Part shown: positions 51,093 through 58,516 of the stretch, piece after piece
Numbering within the stretch: the stretch's first letter is position 1
Layout of the letters: the number at the start of each line of letters is the position of its first letter
DNA from: Mycolicibacterium sp. TY81
GTDB lineage: Bacteria > Actinomycetota > Actinomycetes > Mycobacteriales > Mycobacteriaceae
Assembly: GCF_018326285.1 (NCBI RefSeq)
Contig: NZ_AP023362.1
Span: 5,270,001 to 5,334,000 of the forward strand
Direction: 5' to 3'
Length of the DNA stretch: 64,000 nucleotides
Program-made: the position numbers and the translations under genes
Notes under the pieces: generated by a model
The model's input: the letters and a program-made list of their open reading frames with translations, nothing else
The model's database searches: none
What the model was told of the DNA's origin: nothing

Positions 51093-51150
51093 CGAGCAGA
51101 CACAAAACTGCCCCCACTCCGAGGAGTAGGGGCAGTTTTGTGTCTGCTCG
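51093..51150. terminator. 28-bp hairpin downstream of the 73-residue gene
   Basis: Arms 51093-51120 and 51123-51150 pair at 27 of 28 positions with a two-base centre; the core is CACAAAACTGCCCC. It begins nine nt beyond the stop (51160) of the minus-strand gene and could terminate it. Its length is unusual for a plain terminator, and it adjoins the palindromic repeats. Confidence 0.7.
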
Positions 51151-51159
51151 CGGAGAAAA

Positions 51160-51381
51160 TTAGCCGGCGTTCTCCAGCGCGACGAGCGCGGCCGCGACGG
51201 CGAAGTACTTGTTGGAGCCGAGCTGGCGCACGGTCTTGATGTTGAATGCCGCGGCGAGGTGCTCGGCGTCGGAGTCACTGACCCCGGCCAGCGCGGCGGG
51301 CGATGCGTCGAGGATGTCCTTGAGGGACTTGTCCTCATATGCCTTGTCGAGCGACTTGTCGAGATCCACAGAGACAGCCAT
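51160..51381 (-). CDS. Conserved small protein, 73 residues
   Basis: ATG 51381 (MAVSVDLDKSLDKAYEDKSLKDILD) follows GGGAGGAAA. The protein is helical, acidic at the N-terminus; residues 27-70 (SPAALAGVSDSDAEHLAAAFNIKTVRQLG, then KYFAVAAALVALE) resemble a helix-hairpin-helix-like module in pattern. No known function. It looks like a genuine small soluble protein, strongly expressed judging by its Shine-Dalgarno and the strong hairpin after it. Confidence 0.75.
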   Translation of the reverse strand: MAVSVDLDKSLDKAYEDKSLKDILDASPAALAGVSDSDAEHLAAAFNIKTVRQLGSNKYFAVAAALVALENAG

Positions 51382-51556
51382 ACGTTTCCTCCCAGATTGT
51401 TTGCCAGACCTTCGGACGGGCGTGACGCTATCAGCGTTCGCTGGGCGCCGCCTGGGATAAAACACCTGTGCTGAAAAGCCGAATGGCCACCCGGCCGAGT
51501 CCCCCGAGGGGCGAAGGACAAGGCGCGGATGGCCATCCGGACGAAGGCAGTACTGC

Positions 51557-53029
51557 TTACTCCGGGGTGTAGCCGAACGGCATGAGCACGCTCTTGGCCT
51601 GGCAGTAGGCCTCGATGCCCTCGGGGCCGTTCTCGCGGCCGATGCCCGAGTTCTTGTAGCCGCCGAACGGCGCGCCCGGATCGAAGGCGTACATGTTGAC
51701 CGCGTAGGTGCCGGTGCGAATCTGCGAGGCGATCTTCATGGCCCGCGGGATGTCGGTGGTGTAGACGCTGCCGGCCAGACCGTAGGCCGAGTCGTTGGCG
51801 ATCCGGATGGCGTCCTCTTCGGTGTCGAAGGGGATGATCGCCAGCACCGGGCCGAAGATCTCCTCCTGGGCGATGGTCATCGAGTTGTCGACGTCGGCGA
51901 ACACCGTCGGCTGCACGAACCAACCGGAGTCCAGGCCCTCGGGACGGCCGCCGCCGGTGGCGATGCGGGCGCCTTCTTCGACGCCCTTCTTGATGTAGCT
52001 CTCGACGCGCTCGCGCTGCTTCTCGCTGATCAGCGGGCCGATCATCGCGGCCGGGTTGTCCGGCAGGCCGACCTGCATGGCGGCCGCGCCGGCGGCCACC
52101 TTCTCGACGACCTCGTCGTACCGCGATCGCGGGGCCAGGATGCGGGTCTGTCCGACGCAGGCCTGGCCGGTGTTCATCAGGCCCGAGAACAGCAGCATCG
52201 GGAGGGTGGAGTCCAGGTCGGCGTCTTCGAGGATGATCGCCGCGGACTTGCCGCCGAGTTCCAGGGTGCAGGGCTTGAGCCGCTCGGCGGCGACCTTGCC
52301 GATCTCCTTGCCGACGGCCGAGCTGCCGGTGAAGGTGAACTTGTCGATCTCGGGGTTGGCGGTCAGCGCGCGGCCGGTCTCGGGGCCGCCGGGCACGATC
52401 GACAGCACGCCCTCGGGCAGGCCGGCGTCGGCGAAGGCCTGCGCCATGGCGAAGACCGACAACGGCGTCTCGGCGGCGGGCTTGAGCACGACGGTGCAGC
52501 CGGCCAGCAGTGCCGGGCCCAGCTTGTTGGCGGCCAGGAAGAACGGCACGTTCCACGCGGCGACGGCGGCGACGACGCCGATGGGCTCGCGGGTCACCAG
52601 GGTCTGGCCGTAGATGCCATCGCGGATGTCGCTCCACTGGAATTTGTCCGCGGCACCGGCGTAGTAGTTGAACGACGACATGGCCGCGCCGTACTGCATC
52701 ATGTCGACGATGCTCGGCGGCTGGCCGGTCTCGGCGGAGAGCAGGAACTTCAGCTCGTCGGCGCGCTCGGTCATGATGCGCGACGCCTCGGCGATCACCG
52801 CGGCGCGCTCGGCCGGGGACATCTTGGGCCACGGGCCCTCGTCGAACGCCTTGCGTGCGGCGGCACAAGCGGCATCCACGTCGGCCTTCGAGGCCAGCGG
52901 CACCTTGCCGACGAGCTCGCCGGTGGCCGGGGAGTGCACCTCGATGACGTCCGACGTCGAGGGTGCGGTCCACTGACCGCCGATGAACAGCTGATCCCAC
53001 TCGGTTTTGAATGCCGTGCTCTGTGTCAT
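51557..53029 (-). CDS. NAD(P)-dependent aldehyde dehydrogenase (Rv0223c-like)
   Basis: A 490-residue ALDH. ATG 53029 (MTQSTAFKTEWDQLFIGGQW) is preferred; the longer frame to 53068 crosses the operator. Catalytic residues: Glu257 in LELGGKSA and Cys291 in NTGQACVGQTRI; the NAD loop is FTFTGSSAVGKEI; C-terminal PFGGYKNSGIGRENG. It oxidises an aldehyde to an acid. Rv0223c belongs, as I recall, to the KstR regulon of M. tuberculosis, and a KstR-like site lies 32 nt upstream here, so a role in steroid or propionyl-type catabolism is plausible. Confidence 0.9.
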   Translation of the reverse strand: MTQSTAFKTEWDQLFIGGQWTAPSTSDVIEVHSPATGELVGKVPLASKADVDAACAAARKAFDEGPWPKMSPAERAAVIAEASRIMTERADELKFLLSAETGQPPSIVDMMQYGAAMSSFNYYAGAADKFQWSDIRDGIYGQTLVTREPIGVVAAVAAWNVPFFLAANKLGPALLAGCTVVLKPAAETPLSVFAMAQAFADAGLPEGVLSIVPGGPETGRALTANPEIDKFTFTGSSAVGKEIGKVAAERLKPCTLELGGKSAAIILEDADLDSTLPMLLFSGLMNTGQACVGQTRILAPRSRYDEVVEKVAAGAAAMQVGLPDNPAAMIGPLISEKQRERVESYIKKGVEEGARIATGGGRPEGLDSGWFVQPTVFADVDNSMTIAQEEIFGPVLAIIPFDTEEDAIRIANDSAYGLAGSVYTTDIPRAMKIASQIRTGTYAVNMYAFDPGAPFGGYKNSGIGRENGPEGIEAYCQAKSVLMPFGYTPE

Positions 53030-53060
53030 GGCCGTCACACTACCCAGTTTTCGGCCAAAC

Positions 53061-53074
53061 GAGAACATGTTCCA
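53061..53074. promoter_or_regulatory. KstR-like operator upstream of aldehyde dehydrogenase
   Basis: GAGAACATGTTCCA keeps the AACATGTT core of the KstR motif and differs from the perfect site at 45272 in two outer bases. It is 32-45 nt upstream of the ALDH start, in a suitable place for repression, and just beyond the stop of the methyltransferase gene (53085). Confidence 0.7.
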
Positions 53075-53084
53075 ATTAGGTCAT

Positions 53085-53867
53085 TCAGCTGGGCTGGAGC
53101 ACCAACACCAGGTTGCTCGTCAAGAACTCCTGTAACACCGGTACAGAAGTCGCACGCCAGGCCCATCGCGGGTGGTAGCGGGGAAATGCGGCGACCAGCG
53201 CCCCAGTGCTGCGCGCCCACTCCAGGCCAGCCGCGGCCGATACCGCGAACAACGACGATCCGTAGTCGTTCTTCGGCCGGTGGCCGTGTTTGCGGGTGTA
53301 CATCTCGGCGGCCCGCCGGCCGCCGAGGTAGTGCGTCAGCCCCATCTCGTGGCCGCCGAAGGGACCCAGCCACACCGTGTACGACAGGATCACCAGCCCG
53401 CCCGGCCGGGTCACCCGCAACATCTCCCGGCCCATCAGCCACGGTTCGCGGACATGCTCGGCGACGTTCGACGACAGGCAGACGTCGACGCTGCCGTCGG
53501 CGAACGGCAGGGCCATGCCCGAGGCCCGCACGAAGGTGCCGGCGCCGTCGGGTTGGGCGGCCGGGCCGGCATGCATCTCCCGGGGGTCGGGCTCGACACC
53601 GATGTATGTCATTCCGGCGCTGGAGAATTCGGTGGCGAAGTAGCCGGGACCGCCGCCGACGTCGAGCACCGTGGCGCCGTCGGGTGCGGCTCCGTTGAGA
53701 TCGCGCCACAGGCCGTCCACCAGGGCGACGGTGTCCCGGGCGAGGCCGCCGTAGAAGCGGGCCGGGTCGCTCTGCTCGAAACGGAACTCGCTGAGCAGGC
53801 GGATCGAGCGGGCGAGGGTGGCCCGCTCACGCGTGATGACCAGTCGTTTGGCTGCCCAGCGATTCAC
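53085..53867 (-). CDS. SAM-dependent methyltransferase (Rv0224c-like)
   Basis: A 260-residue class I methyltransferase. Motif I is ATVLDVGGGPGYFATEF (residues about 65-81), motif II acidic YIGVEPDPREM, motif post-II LPFADGSVDVCLSSNVAEHVREP (Methyltransf_11), and GGLVILSYTVWLGPFGGHEMGL follows. The N-terminal 40 residues (RFEQSDPARFYGGLARDTVALVDGLW) are typical of mycobacterial glycolipid-type methyltransferases. Corresponds to Rv0224c; the substrate is thought to be an envelope molecule but is not established. Divergent from the GT4 gene with 33 nt between. Confidence 0.88.
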   Translation of the reverse strand: MNRWAAKRLVITRERATLARSIRLLSEFRFEQSDPARFYGGLARDTVALVDGLWRDLNGAAPDGATVLDVGGGPGYFATEFSSAGMTYIGVEPDPREMHAGPAAQPDGAGTFVRASGMALPFADGSVDVCLSSNVAEHVREPWLMGREMLRVTRPGGLVILSYTVWLGPFGGHEMGLTHYLGGRRAAEMYTRKHGHRPKNDYGSSLFAVSAAAGLEWARSTGALVAAFPRYHPRWAWRATSVPVLQEFLTSNLVLVLQPS

Positions 53868-53900
53868 TCCGCAACCCTACTGACCGGTACCCTTCATTCG

Positions 53901-55088
53901 ATGCCAGACCACCCCCAGCAACCCGCTGGATCTCCTGACGAGATCCGGTCGGTGCTGCTGCTCTGCTGGCGGGACACCGGCCATCCCCAGGGCGGCGGTA
54001 GCGAGACGTATCTGCAGCGCATCGGCGCGCAACTGGCCGAGTCCGGGGTGCGGGTGACGCTGCGGACGGCGCGCTATCGCGGGGCGTCGCGCACCGAGGT
54101 CGTCGACGGCATTCGGATCAGTCGCGGCGGCGGCCGGCTGTCGGTCTACATCTGGGCCGGGCTGGCCATGGTGCTGGCCCGTGTCGGGCTGGGTCCGCTG
54201 CGCGGCGTCCGGCCGGATGTGGTGATCGATTCGCAGAACGGCATCCCCTTCCTGGCTCGCTTGGCCTACGGCCGGCGCGCGATGGTGCTGGTGCATCACT
54301 GCCACCGCGACCAGTGGCCGGTAGCTGGGCGGTTCATGAGCAAGTTCGGCTGGTTCGTGGAGTCGCGGCTCTCGCCCCGGCTGCACCGCAACAACCAGTA
54401 CGTGACGGTGTCACTGCCGTCGGCCCGGGACCTGGTGGACCTGGGTGTCGACGCTTCGCGGATCGCCGTCGTCCGCAACGGGGTCGACCTCGCTCCGGCG
54501 GCGTCCCTCGCGCTGCCCCGCGCTGCCGAGCCGCGCATCGTGGTGCTGTCGAGACTGGTGCCGCACAAGCAGATCGAGGACGTGCTCGACGCCGTCGCGC
54601 TGCTGGCGCCGGTGGTGCCGGGACTGCGCCTGGACGTCGTCGGCGGCGGCTGGTGGGACGAGCGGCTGGTCGCCCACGCTCGCCGGCTCGGTATCAGCTC
54701 GGCGGTCACGTTCCACGGCCAGGTCGACGAGGCCACCAAACACGAAGTGCTGCAACAGGCTTGGGTCCACGCGCTGCCGTCGCGCAAGGAAGGCTGGGCG
54801 CTGGCCGTCATCGAGGCCGCCCAGCACGGTGTGCCGACGGTCGGCTACCGGTCCTCGGGCGGCCTGACCGACTCGATCGTCGATGGGGTGACGGGCCTGC
54901 TGGTCGATGACCATCGCGGTCTGGTCACGGCGCTCGAGACTCTGCTGACCGACGCCGTCCTGCGCGACGAGCTGGGTGCCAAGGCGCAGGTGCGGGCGGC
55001 CGAATTCTCGTGGCCGCAAAGCGCTTCCGCGTTGCGGACCGTTGCCGAAGCGGTCCGGGACGGCAAGTTCGTCAACGGGATCGTCTGA
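53901..55088 (+). CDS. GT4-family glycosyltransferase (Rv0225-like)
   Basis: A 395-residue GT-B glycosyltransferase. ATG 53901 (MPDHPQQPAGSPDEIRSVLLLCWRDTGHPQGGGSETYLQ) starts 33 nt from the divergent methyltransferase; the open frame from 53172 is antisense to it. The N-terminal GGGSETYLQRIGAQLAE loop is the donor/acceptor glycine motif; the C-terminal Rossmann domain has RIVVLSRLVPHKQIEDVLDAV and SRKEGWALAVIEAAQHGVPTVGYRSSGG, the E-x7-E nucleotide-sugar motif. It probably adds a sugar to a lipid-linked acceptor on the cytoplasmic side. Matches Rv0225. Confidence 0.88.
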   Translation: MPDHPQQPAGSPDEIRSVLLLCWRDTGHPQGGGSETYLQRIGAQLAESGVRVTLRTARYRGASRTEVVDGIRISRGGGRLSVYIWAGLAMVLARVGLGPLRGVRPDVVIDSQNGIPFLARLAYGRRAMVLVHHCHRDQWPVAGRFMSKFGWFVESRLSPRLHRNNQYVTVSLPSARDLVDLGVDASRIAVVRNGVDLAPAASLALPRAAEPRIVVLSRLVPHKQIEDVLDAVALLAPVVPGLRLDVVGGGWWDERLVAHARRLGISSAVTFHGQVDEATKHEVLQQAWVHALPSRKEGWALAVIEAAQHGVPTVGYRSSGGLTDSIVDGVTGLLVDDHRGLVTALETLLTDAVLRDELGAKAQVRAAEFSWPQSASALRTVAEAVRDGKFVNGIV

Positions 55089-55392
55089 CGTCGCATCCGG
55101 GCCGCGCAGTACTGCCGCCGGGCGTCCACGCCCACCCCGGAAATTCTGCGTGACGGCCAGCCAAATCTGCCGTTTTGCTGTTGGACACCGCCGGGCCGCA
55201 TAAACTGACGGCCAAGTCAAATTTAATAGCAATGAGGGCCGCCCTTCGGGTTCCGGCTTTCGGGTGTCCCTCGAATTTTGCGGATCCAGGCAACTGGGCC
55301 CGGTGATGCAGTGCGTTCGAACTCCGTTCTCATTCAATGTAATTGGATATTCCGCTCCATCGATGTCCCACCAGGTCTGAGGAGTTGAGCAT
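55089..55392 (+). promoter_or_regulatory. Non-coding region before the sugar transferase gene
   Basis: This 304-nt gap has markedly lower GC than its surroundings between about 55200 and 55370 and holds no ORF with protein-like content. It includes a GAGGAG Shine-Dalgarno at 55379-55384. A weak CCGCCCTTCGGG-type hairpin lies near 55240. It is probably a long 5' leader or promoter; no specific operator is recognised. Confidence 0.4.
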
Positions 55393-55408
55393 GTGGAGTT
55401 GCCGATGA
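55391..55408 (+). CDS. Possible 5-codon leader peptide MWSCR
   Basis: ATG 55391 lies six nt after GAGGAG, the best-spaced start after this Shine-Dalgarno, and reads Met-Trp-Ser-Cys-Arg-stop. Its TGA (55406-55408) overlaps the in-frame ATG 55405 of the sugar transferase as ATGA. It may couple or attenuate translation; it may equally be chance. Confidence 0.3.
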   Translation: MWSCR

Positions 55409-56874
55409 CGCTTTCGACGTTCGGGCTCACCCGGCTTCCGAGTTCACGCACGGTCTGGCAGCCGCATTACGCGCGTCGCGTGCTGATCACCGATGCCGTG
55501 GCCATCGTCCTCGCGATGCTGTTCGCGCAATGGGTCCGATTCGGCGGAGCGGGTTACGGCCCTTCGGCCTCCATGCTCTATACCGGGTACTCGCTGGTGC
55601 TGGCCTGCCTGTGGCTGGGCGTCCTGAACTTGCATCACGCCCGCTCCGCGTCGATCCTCGGCTGTGGCATCGAGGAGTATCGCCGCGTGGTCGCCGCGTC
55701 CTTCTGGACGTTCGGCGTGATCGCGATCGTGGCCCTGCTGGCGCGGCTCGAGATCGCACGCGGTTACCTGGCCTTGGCCTTCCCGCTGGGCACCATCGGG
55801 CTGCTCATCGGCCGCAAGCTGTGGCGGCGCCGGGTTCGTGCCCGCCGGCATGCGGGCGAATGCCTGACATCTGTTCTCGCCATTGGTGATCGGGACGCCA
55901 TCGCGGTCCTCGCGACCGAGCTCATGAACGATCCCGGCGACGGTTACGTGGTGGTCGGCGCCGGCATCCCGGGCGACCCGGGCGCGCGCGGTGACGTCAT
56001 CAGGATCGGGGACCGGGTGATCCCGATCTTCGGCGACGAGAACGACGCCCTCGGCGCGCTCGGCGACCGCTGCGCCGCCGACACCGTGGCGCTGACCGAC
56101 GCCGAACATTTCGGTGTCGCCGGAATCCAGCGGCTCACCTGGCGCCTCGAGGCGTCCGACGTCGACCTGGTGGTGTCGCCCGGCCTGCTCGACGTGGCGG
56201 GCGCGCGGCTGGCGATGCGGCCGGTGGCCGGCATGCCGCTGCTGCACGTGGAGAAGCCGCAGTACCACGGTGCCAAGAGCTTCCTGAAGAAGGCGTTCGA
56301 CTTCGGATTCGCGCTGGCGGCGCTGATCGGGACGGCGCCGCTGCTCGTGCTCACGGCCATCGCCATCAAGATGACGAGCCGCGGTCCGGTGTTCTACCGG
56401 TCGGAACGCATCGGGTTGGACGGTGAGCCGTTCACCATGATCAAGTTCCGCAGCATGGTGGTCGACGCGGAGGAGCGGCTCGACGACCTGCTCCCGTCGA
56501 ACGAGATGGCCGGCGGCGTCATGTTCAAGATGCGCGACGATCCGCGGGTGACACTGATCGGAAAGGTGTTGCGCCGCTACAGCATCGACGAGCTTCCGCA
56601 GTTCATCAACGTGCTCAAGCAGGACATGAGCGTCGTCGGACCCCGGCCGCCGCTGCGCCGGGAGGTCGAGACCTACAACGGCGACATCAGGCGCAAGCTG
56701 CTCGTCAAACCGGGCGTGACAGGGCTCTGGCAGATCAGCGGCCGGTCCGACCTCACGTGGGACAAGGCTGTGCGCCTTGACCTTTCGTACGTCGACAACT
56801 GGTCGATGCTCACCGACGTCGGGATCATCCTCAAGACGTTGACGGTGGTGGCACGCGGCGACGGGGCGTACTGA
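55393..56874 (+). CDS. Polyprenyl-phosphate sugar-1-phosphate transferase (WbaP/CpsE type)
   Basis: A 493-residue membrane protein. GTG 55393 (MELPMTLS) or ATG 55405. Four to five N-terminal TM helices (residues about 30-145), a CoA-binding-like middle domain (VLAIGDRDAIAVLATELMND...), a further TM helix near 300, then the bacterial sugar transferase domain: KMTSRGPVFYRSERIGLDGEPFTMIKFRSMVVDAE, YSIDELPQFINVLKQDMSVVGPRPPL and KPGVTGLWQISGRSDLTWDKAVRLDLSYVDNWS. It transfers a sugar-1-phosphate onto decaprenyl or undecaprenyl phosphate to start a glycan. It is inserted between the Rv0225 and Rv0226c orthologues, suggesting an added glycan branch. Its end overlaps the converging gene by 44 nt. 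Confidence 0.9.
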   Translation: MELPMTLSTFGLTRLPSSRTVWQPHYARRVLITDAVAIVLAMLFAQWVRFGGAGYGPSASMLYTGYSLVLACLWLGVLNLHHARSASILGCGIEEYRRVVAASFWTFGVIAIVALLARLEIARGYLALAFPLGTIGLLIGRKLWRRRVRARRHAGECLTSVLAIGDRDAIAVLATELMNDPGDGYVVVGAGIPGDPGARGDVIRIGDRVIPIFGDENDALGALGDRCAADTVALTDAEHFGVAGIQRLTWRLEASDVDLVVSPGLLDVAGARLAMRPVAGMPLLHVEKPQYHGAKSFLKKAFDFGFALAALIGTAPLLVLTAIAIKMTSRGPVFYRSERIGLDGEPFTMIKFRSMVVDAEERLDDLLPSNEMAGGVMFKMRDDPRVTLIGKVLRRYSIDELPQFINVLKQDMSVVGPRPPLRREVETYNGDIRRKLLVKPGVTGLWQISGRSDLTWDKAVRLDLSYVDNWSMLTDVGIILKTLTVVARGDGAY

Positions 56875-58516
56875 GTCCCCGCCACCGCTGAACGGCCATC
56901 GCGGCCAGGGCGCCGATCAGCATGCCCAACCACACCACGTGCGCGGCGACCAGCAGCGCCCGACCAGACGCCGCGGGCGTCGTCCCGCCCACGCGGTACA
57001 ACGCAATGTCGTTGTCCCGGTAGGCAATCGGTAGCGAAAGCGGGGGAGCCGAGCCCTCCACGACCACCCAGCCAACCCCAGCCGCGGCCAACTGGTGCAC
57101 GTCGGCGCCCCGCAACAGCAGGTCCTGGACGCGCCGAGCCCGCACGCCTTCGCCCGGCACGGTCCGTCCGCCGATCACGAGGTCCCCGGTCGCCAGCACG
57201 TCGGCGGAAACCCAGCGGGGCAGCGGGTCCAGCACCGCGGCGGGGCCGGCCCAGGGGAACTGCCGGATGACGTCGGGCGGCAGCACCGCAACGGGTTTGG
57301 GGTCGGAATTGATCTGTGCTGCAACCGAATACCAGCCGGCTGGGTATTGCACCGACCGCAGCTGGCCGCCGACGCCCCAGACCAGGTCGGGCAGTGCCGC
57401 CAGCACCACCACGCAGCAGCCCGCGGCAGCGAAAGCCGTTGGCAGCCAGCGTCGCAGCACCGCCACCGCGGCGGCTCCGGCCAGGGCATAGCCCGGCATC
57501 GCCAGCGCCACCCACTTCTGGCCGTCGCGCAGCACACCGGTGCTGGGCGCGGTCCGGATCAGCCAGTCGAGGAATGCCGACCCGGGATCGGTCGCCAGCA
57601 GCGCGGGCACCACCACGGCGACGACCGCGAGCACCAGCAGCGGCCGCGCCGCGGCCACGGACCACGCCTTCCGCGCGCCACAGGCCACCACGGCCAGCAG
57701 CGCGACGGTCCCGACCAGGGCCCACAGCGTCGTGCGGGACGCCGGTATCGCGCCCGCGTTCCAGATGCCACCGAGCCCGGCCAGGCTGCCCAGCGTCCCG
57801 AGTCCCGGCTCTGCCCGCGCCGCGAACGCCGGCACCCCGGCGCTCGCCACCGGCAGCACCGAGCGGGCGACGACCGTCGCCACCAGCCAGGGCAGCGCGG
57901 CTCCGACCGACGCGGCCAACGCCACCCACACACCGCGCCAGGTCCGCGAACACACCAGCGCCACGACCAGCGCCAGCAGCAGACCCGTCGGCGTCAGCCC
58001 GGCCAGCGCCACCCAAAACACCAGGCCCCAGGGATTTGTGCACGATTTTCCGCGCTCACCGCGGAAAATCGTGCACAAATCACTGGAGAGGGCGACCCAC
58101 GGCAGGCAGCCGTAACCGACCAGCAGGCTCCAGTGCCCCTGCAACAGGCGCTCGGCGACGTAGGGGTTCCACACAGCGACGGTGACGGCCACCAGCTGTC
58201 CGCCGAGACCGGCGTCCAGCACCGCGGCGGCCAGCTTCGCCGCGCCCCAGCCGGCGAACCACAAGCCGAGGATCGTCAGCGCCTTGACCAGCACGCCGCC
58301 GTCGACGACGGGCGAGAGAACGGCCAGGAAGAAGTCCTGCGGCAGGGCCCGGGGTGCGGCCTCGGACAGGCCCAGGGCAGCGTCGGACAGGTAGGACCGC
58401 GGCGTCGAGACCGCGTCACGCAGCAGCAGATAACCGGGCGCCAGCAGTGGCGCGGTGACAGCGAGCGTCAGCCCCAGCGCGTACAGCGCCGGCAGGGCAC
58501 GACGAAAAGCGATCAG
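56831..58516 (-). CDS. Polytopic membrane protein (Rv0226c-like) with in-frame palindromic insert
   Basis: About 561 residues if it starts at 58516; no ATG/GTG/TTG exists in frame before GTG 58294, yet the 74 codons upstream encode conserved-looking sequence (LAPGYLLLRDAVSTPRSYLSDAALG...PQDFF) as I remember it in Rv0226c (576 residues). A CTG at 58516-58514 overlaps the Rv0227c stop as CTGA. Around ten TM helices, with LQGHWSLLVGYGCLPWVAL early and a C-terminal periplasmic-like part (VGWVVVEGSAPPLSLPIAYRDND). Residues DLCTIFRGERGKSCTN come from the 49-bp palindrome (58033-58081). Likely a GT-C-like or envelope-polymer protein; role unproven. Confidence 0.75.
   Translation of the reverse strand: MIAFRRALPALYALGLTLAVTAPLLAPGYLLLRDAVSTPRSYLSDAALGLSEAAPRALPQDFFLAVLSPVVDGGVLVKALTILGLWFAGWGAAKLAAAVLDAGLGGQLVAVTVAVWNPYVAERLLQGHWSLLVGYGCLPWVALSSDLCTIFRGERGKSCTNPWGLVFWVALAGLTPTGLLLALVVALVCSRTWRGVWVALAASVGAALPWLVATVVARSVLPVASAGVPAFAARAEPGLGTLGSLAGLGGIWNAGAIPASRTTLWALVGTVALLAVVACGARKAWSVAAARPLLVLAVVAVVVPALLATDPGSAFLDWLIRTAPSTGVLRDGQKWVALAMPGYALAGAAAVAVLRRWLPTAFAAAGCCVVVLAALPDLVWGVGGQLRSVQYPAGWYSVAAQINSDPKPVAVLPPDVIRQFPWAGPAAVLDPLPRWVSADVLATGDLVIGGRTVPGEGVRARRVQDLLLRGADVHQLAAAGVGWVVVEGSAPPLSLPIAYRDNDIALYRVGGTTPAASGRALLVAAHVVWLGMLIGALAAMAVQRWRGLSTPRRRVPPPSTS
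58033..58081. repeat. 49-bp palindromic element, copy 3 (inside coding gene)
   Basis: Perfect 22-nt inverted repeat (58033-58054 / 58060-58081), loop CTCAC. The outer GATTTGTGCACG and inner CCGCG equal copy 1, but the middle reads ATTTTC rather than AAAATC. Flanks are GG before and AC after, as at copy 1. Sits between TM segments of the Rv0226c-like protein, adding about 17 codons with no stop. Confidence 0.9.
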
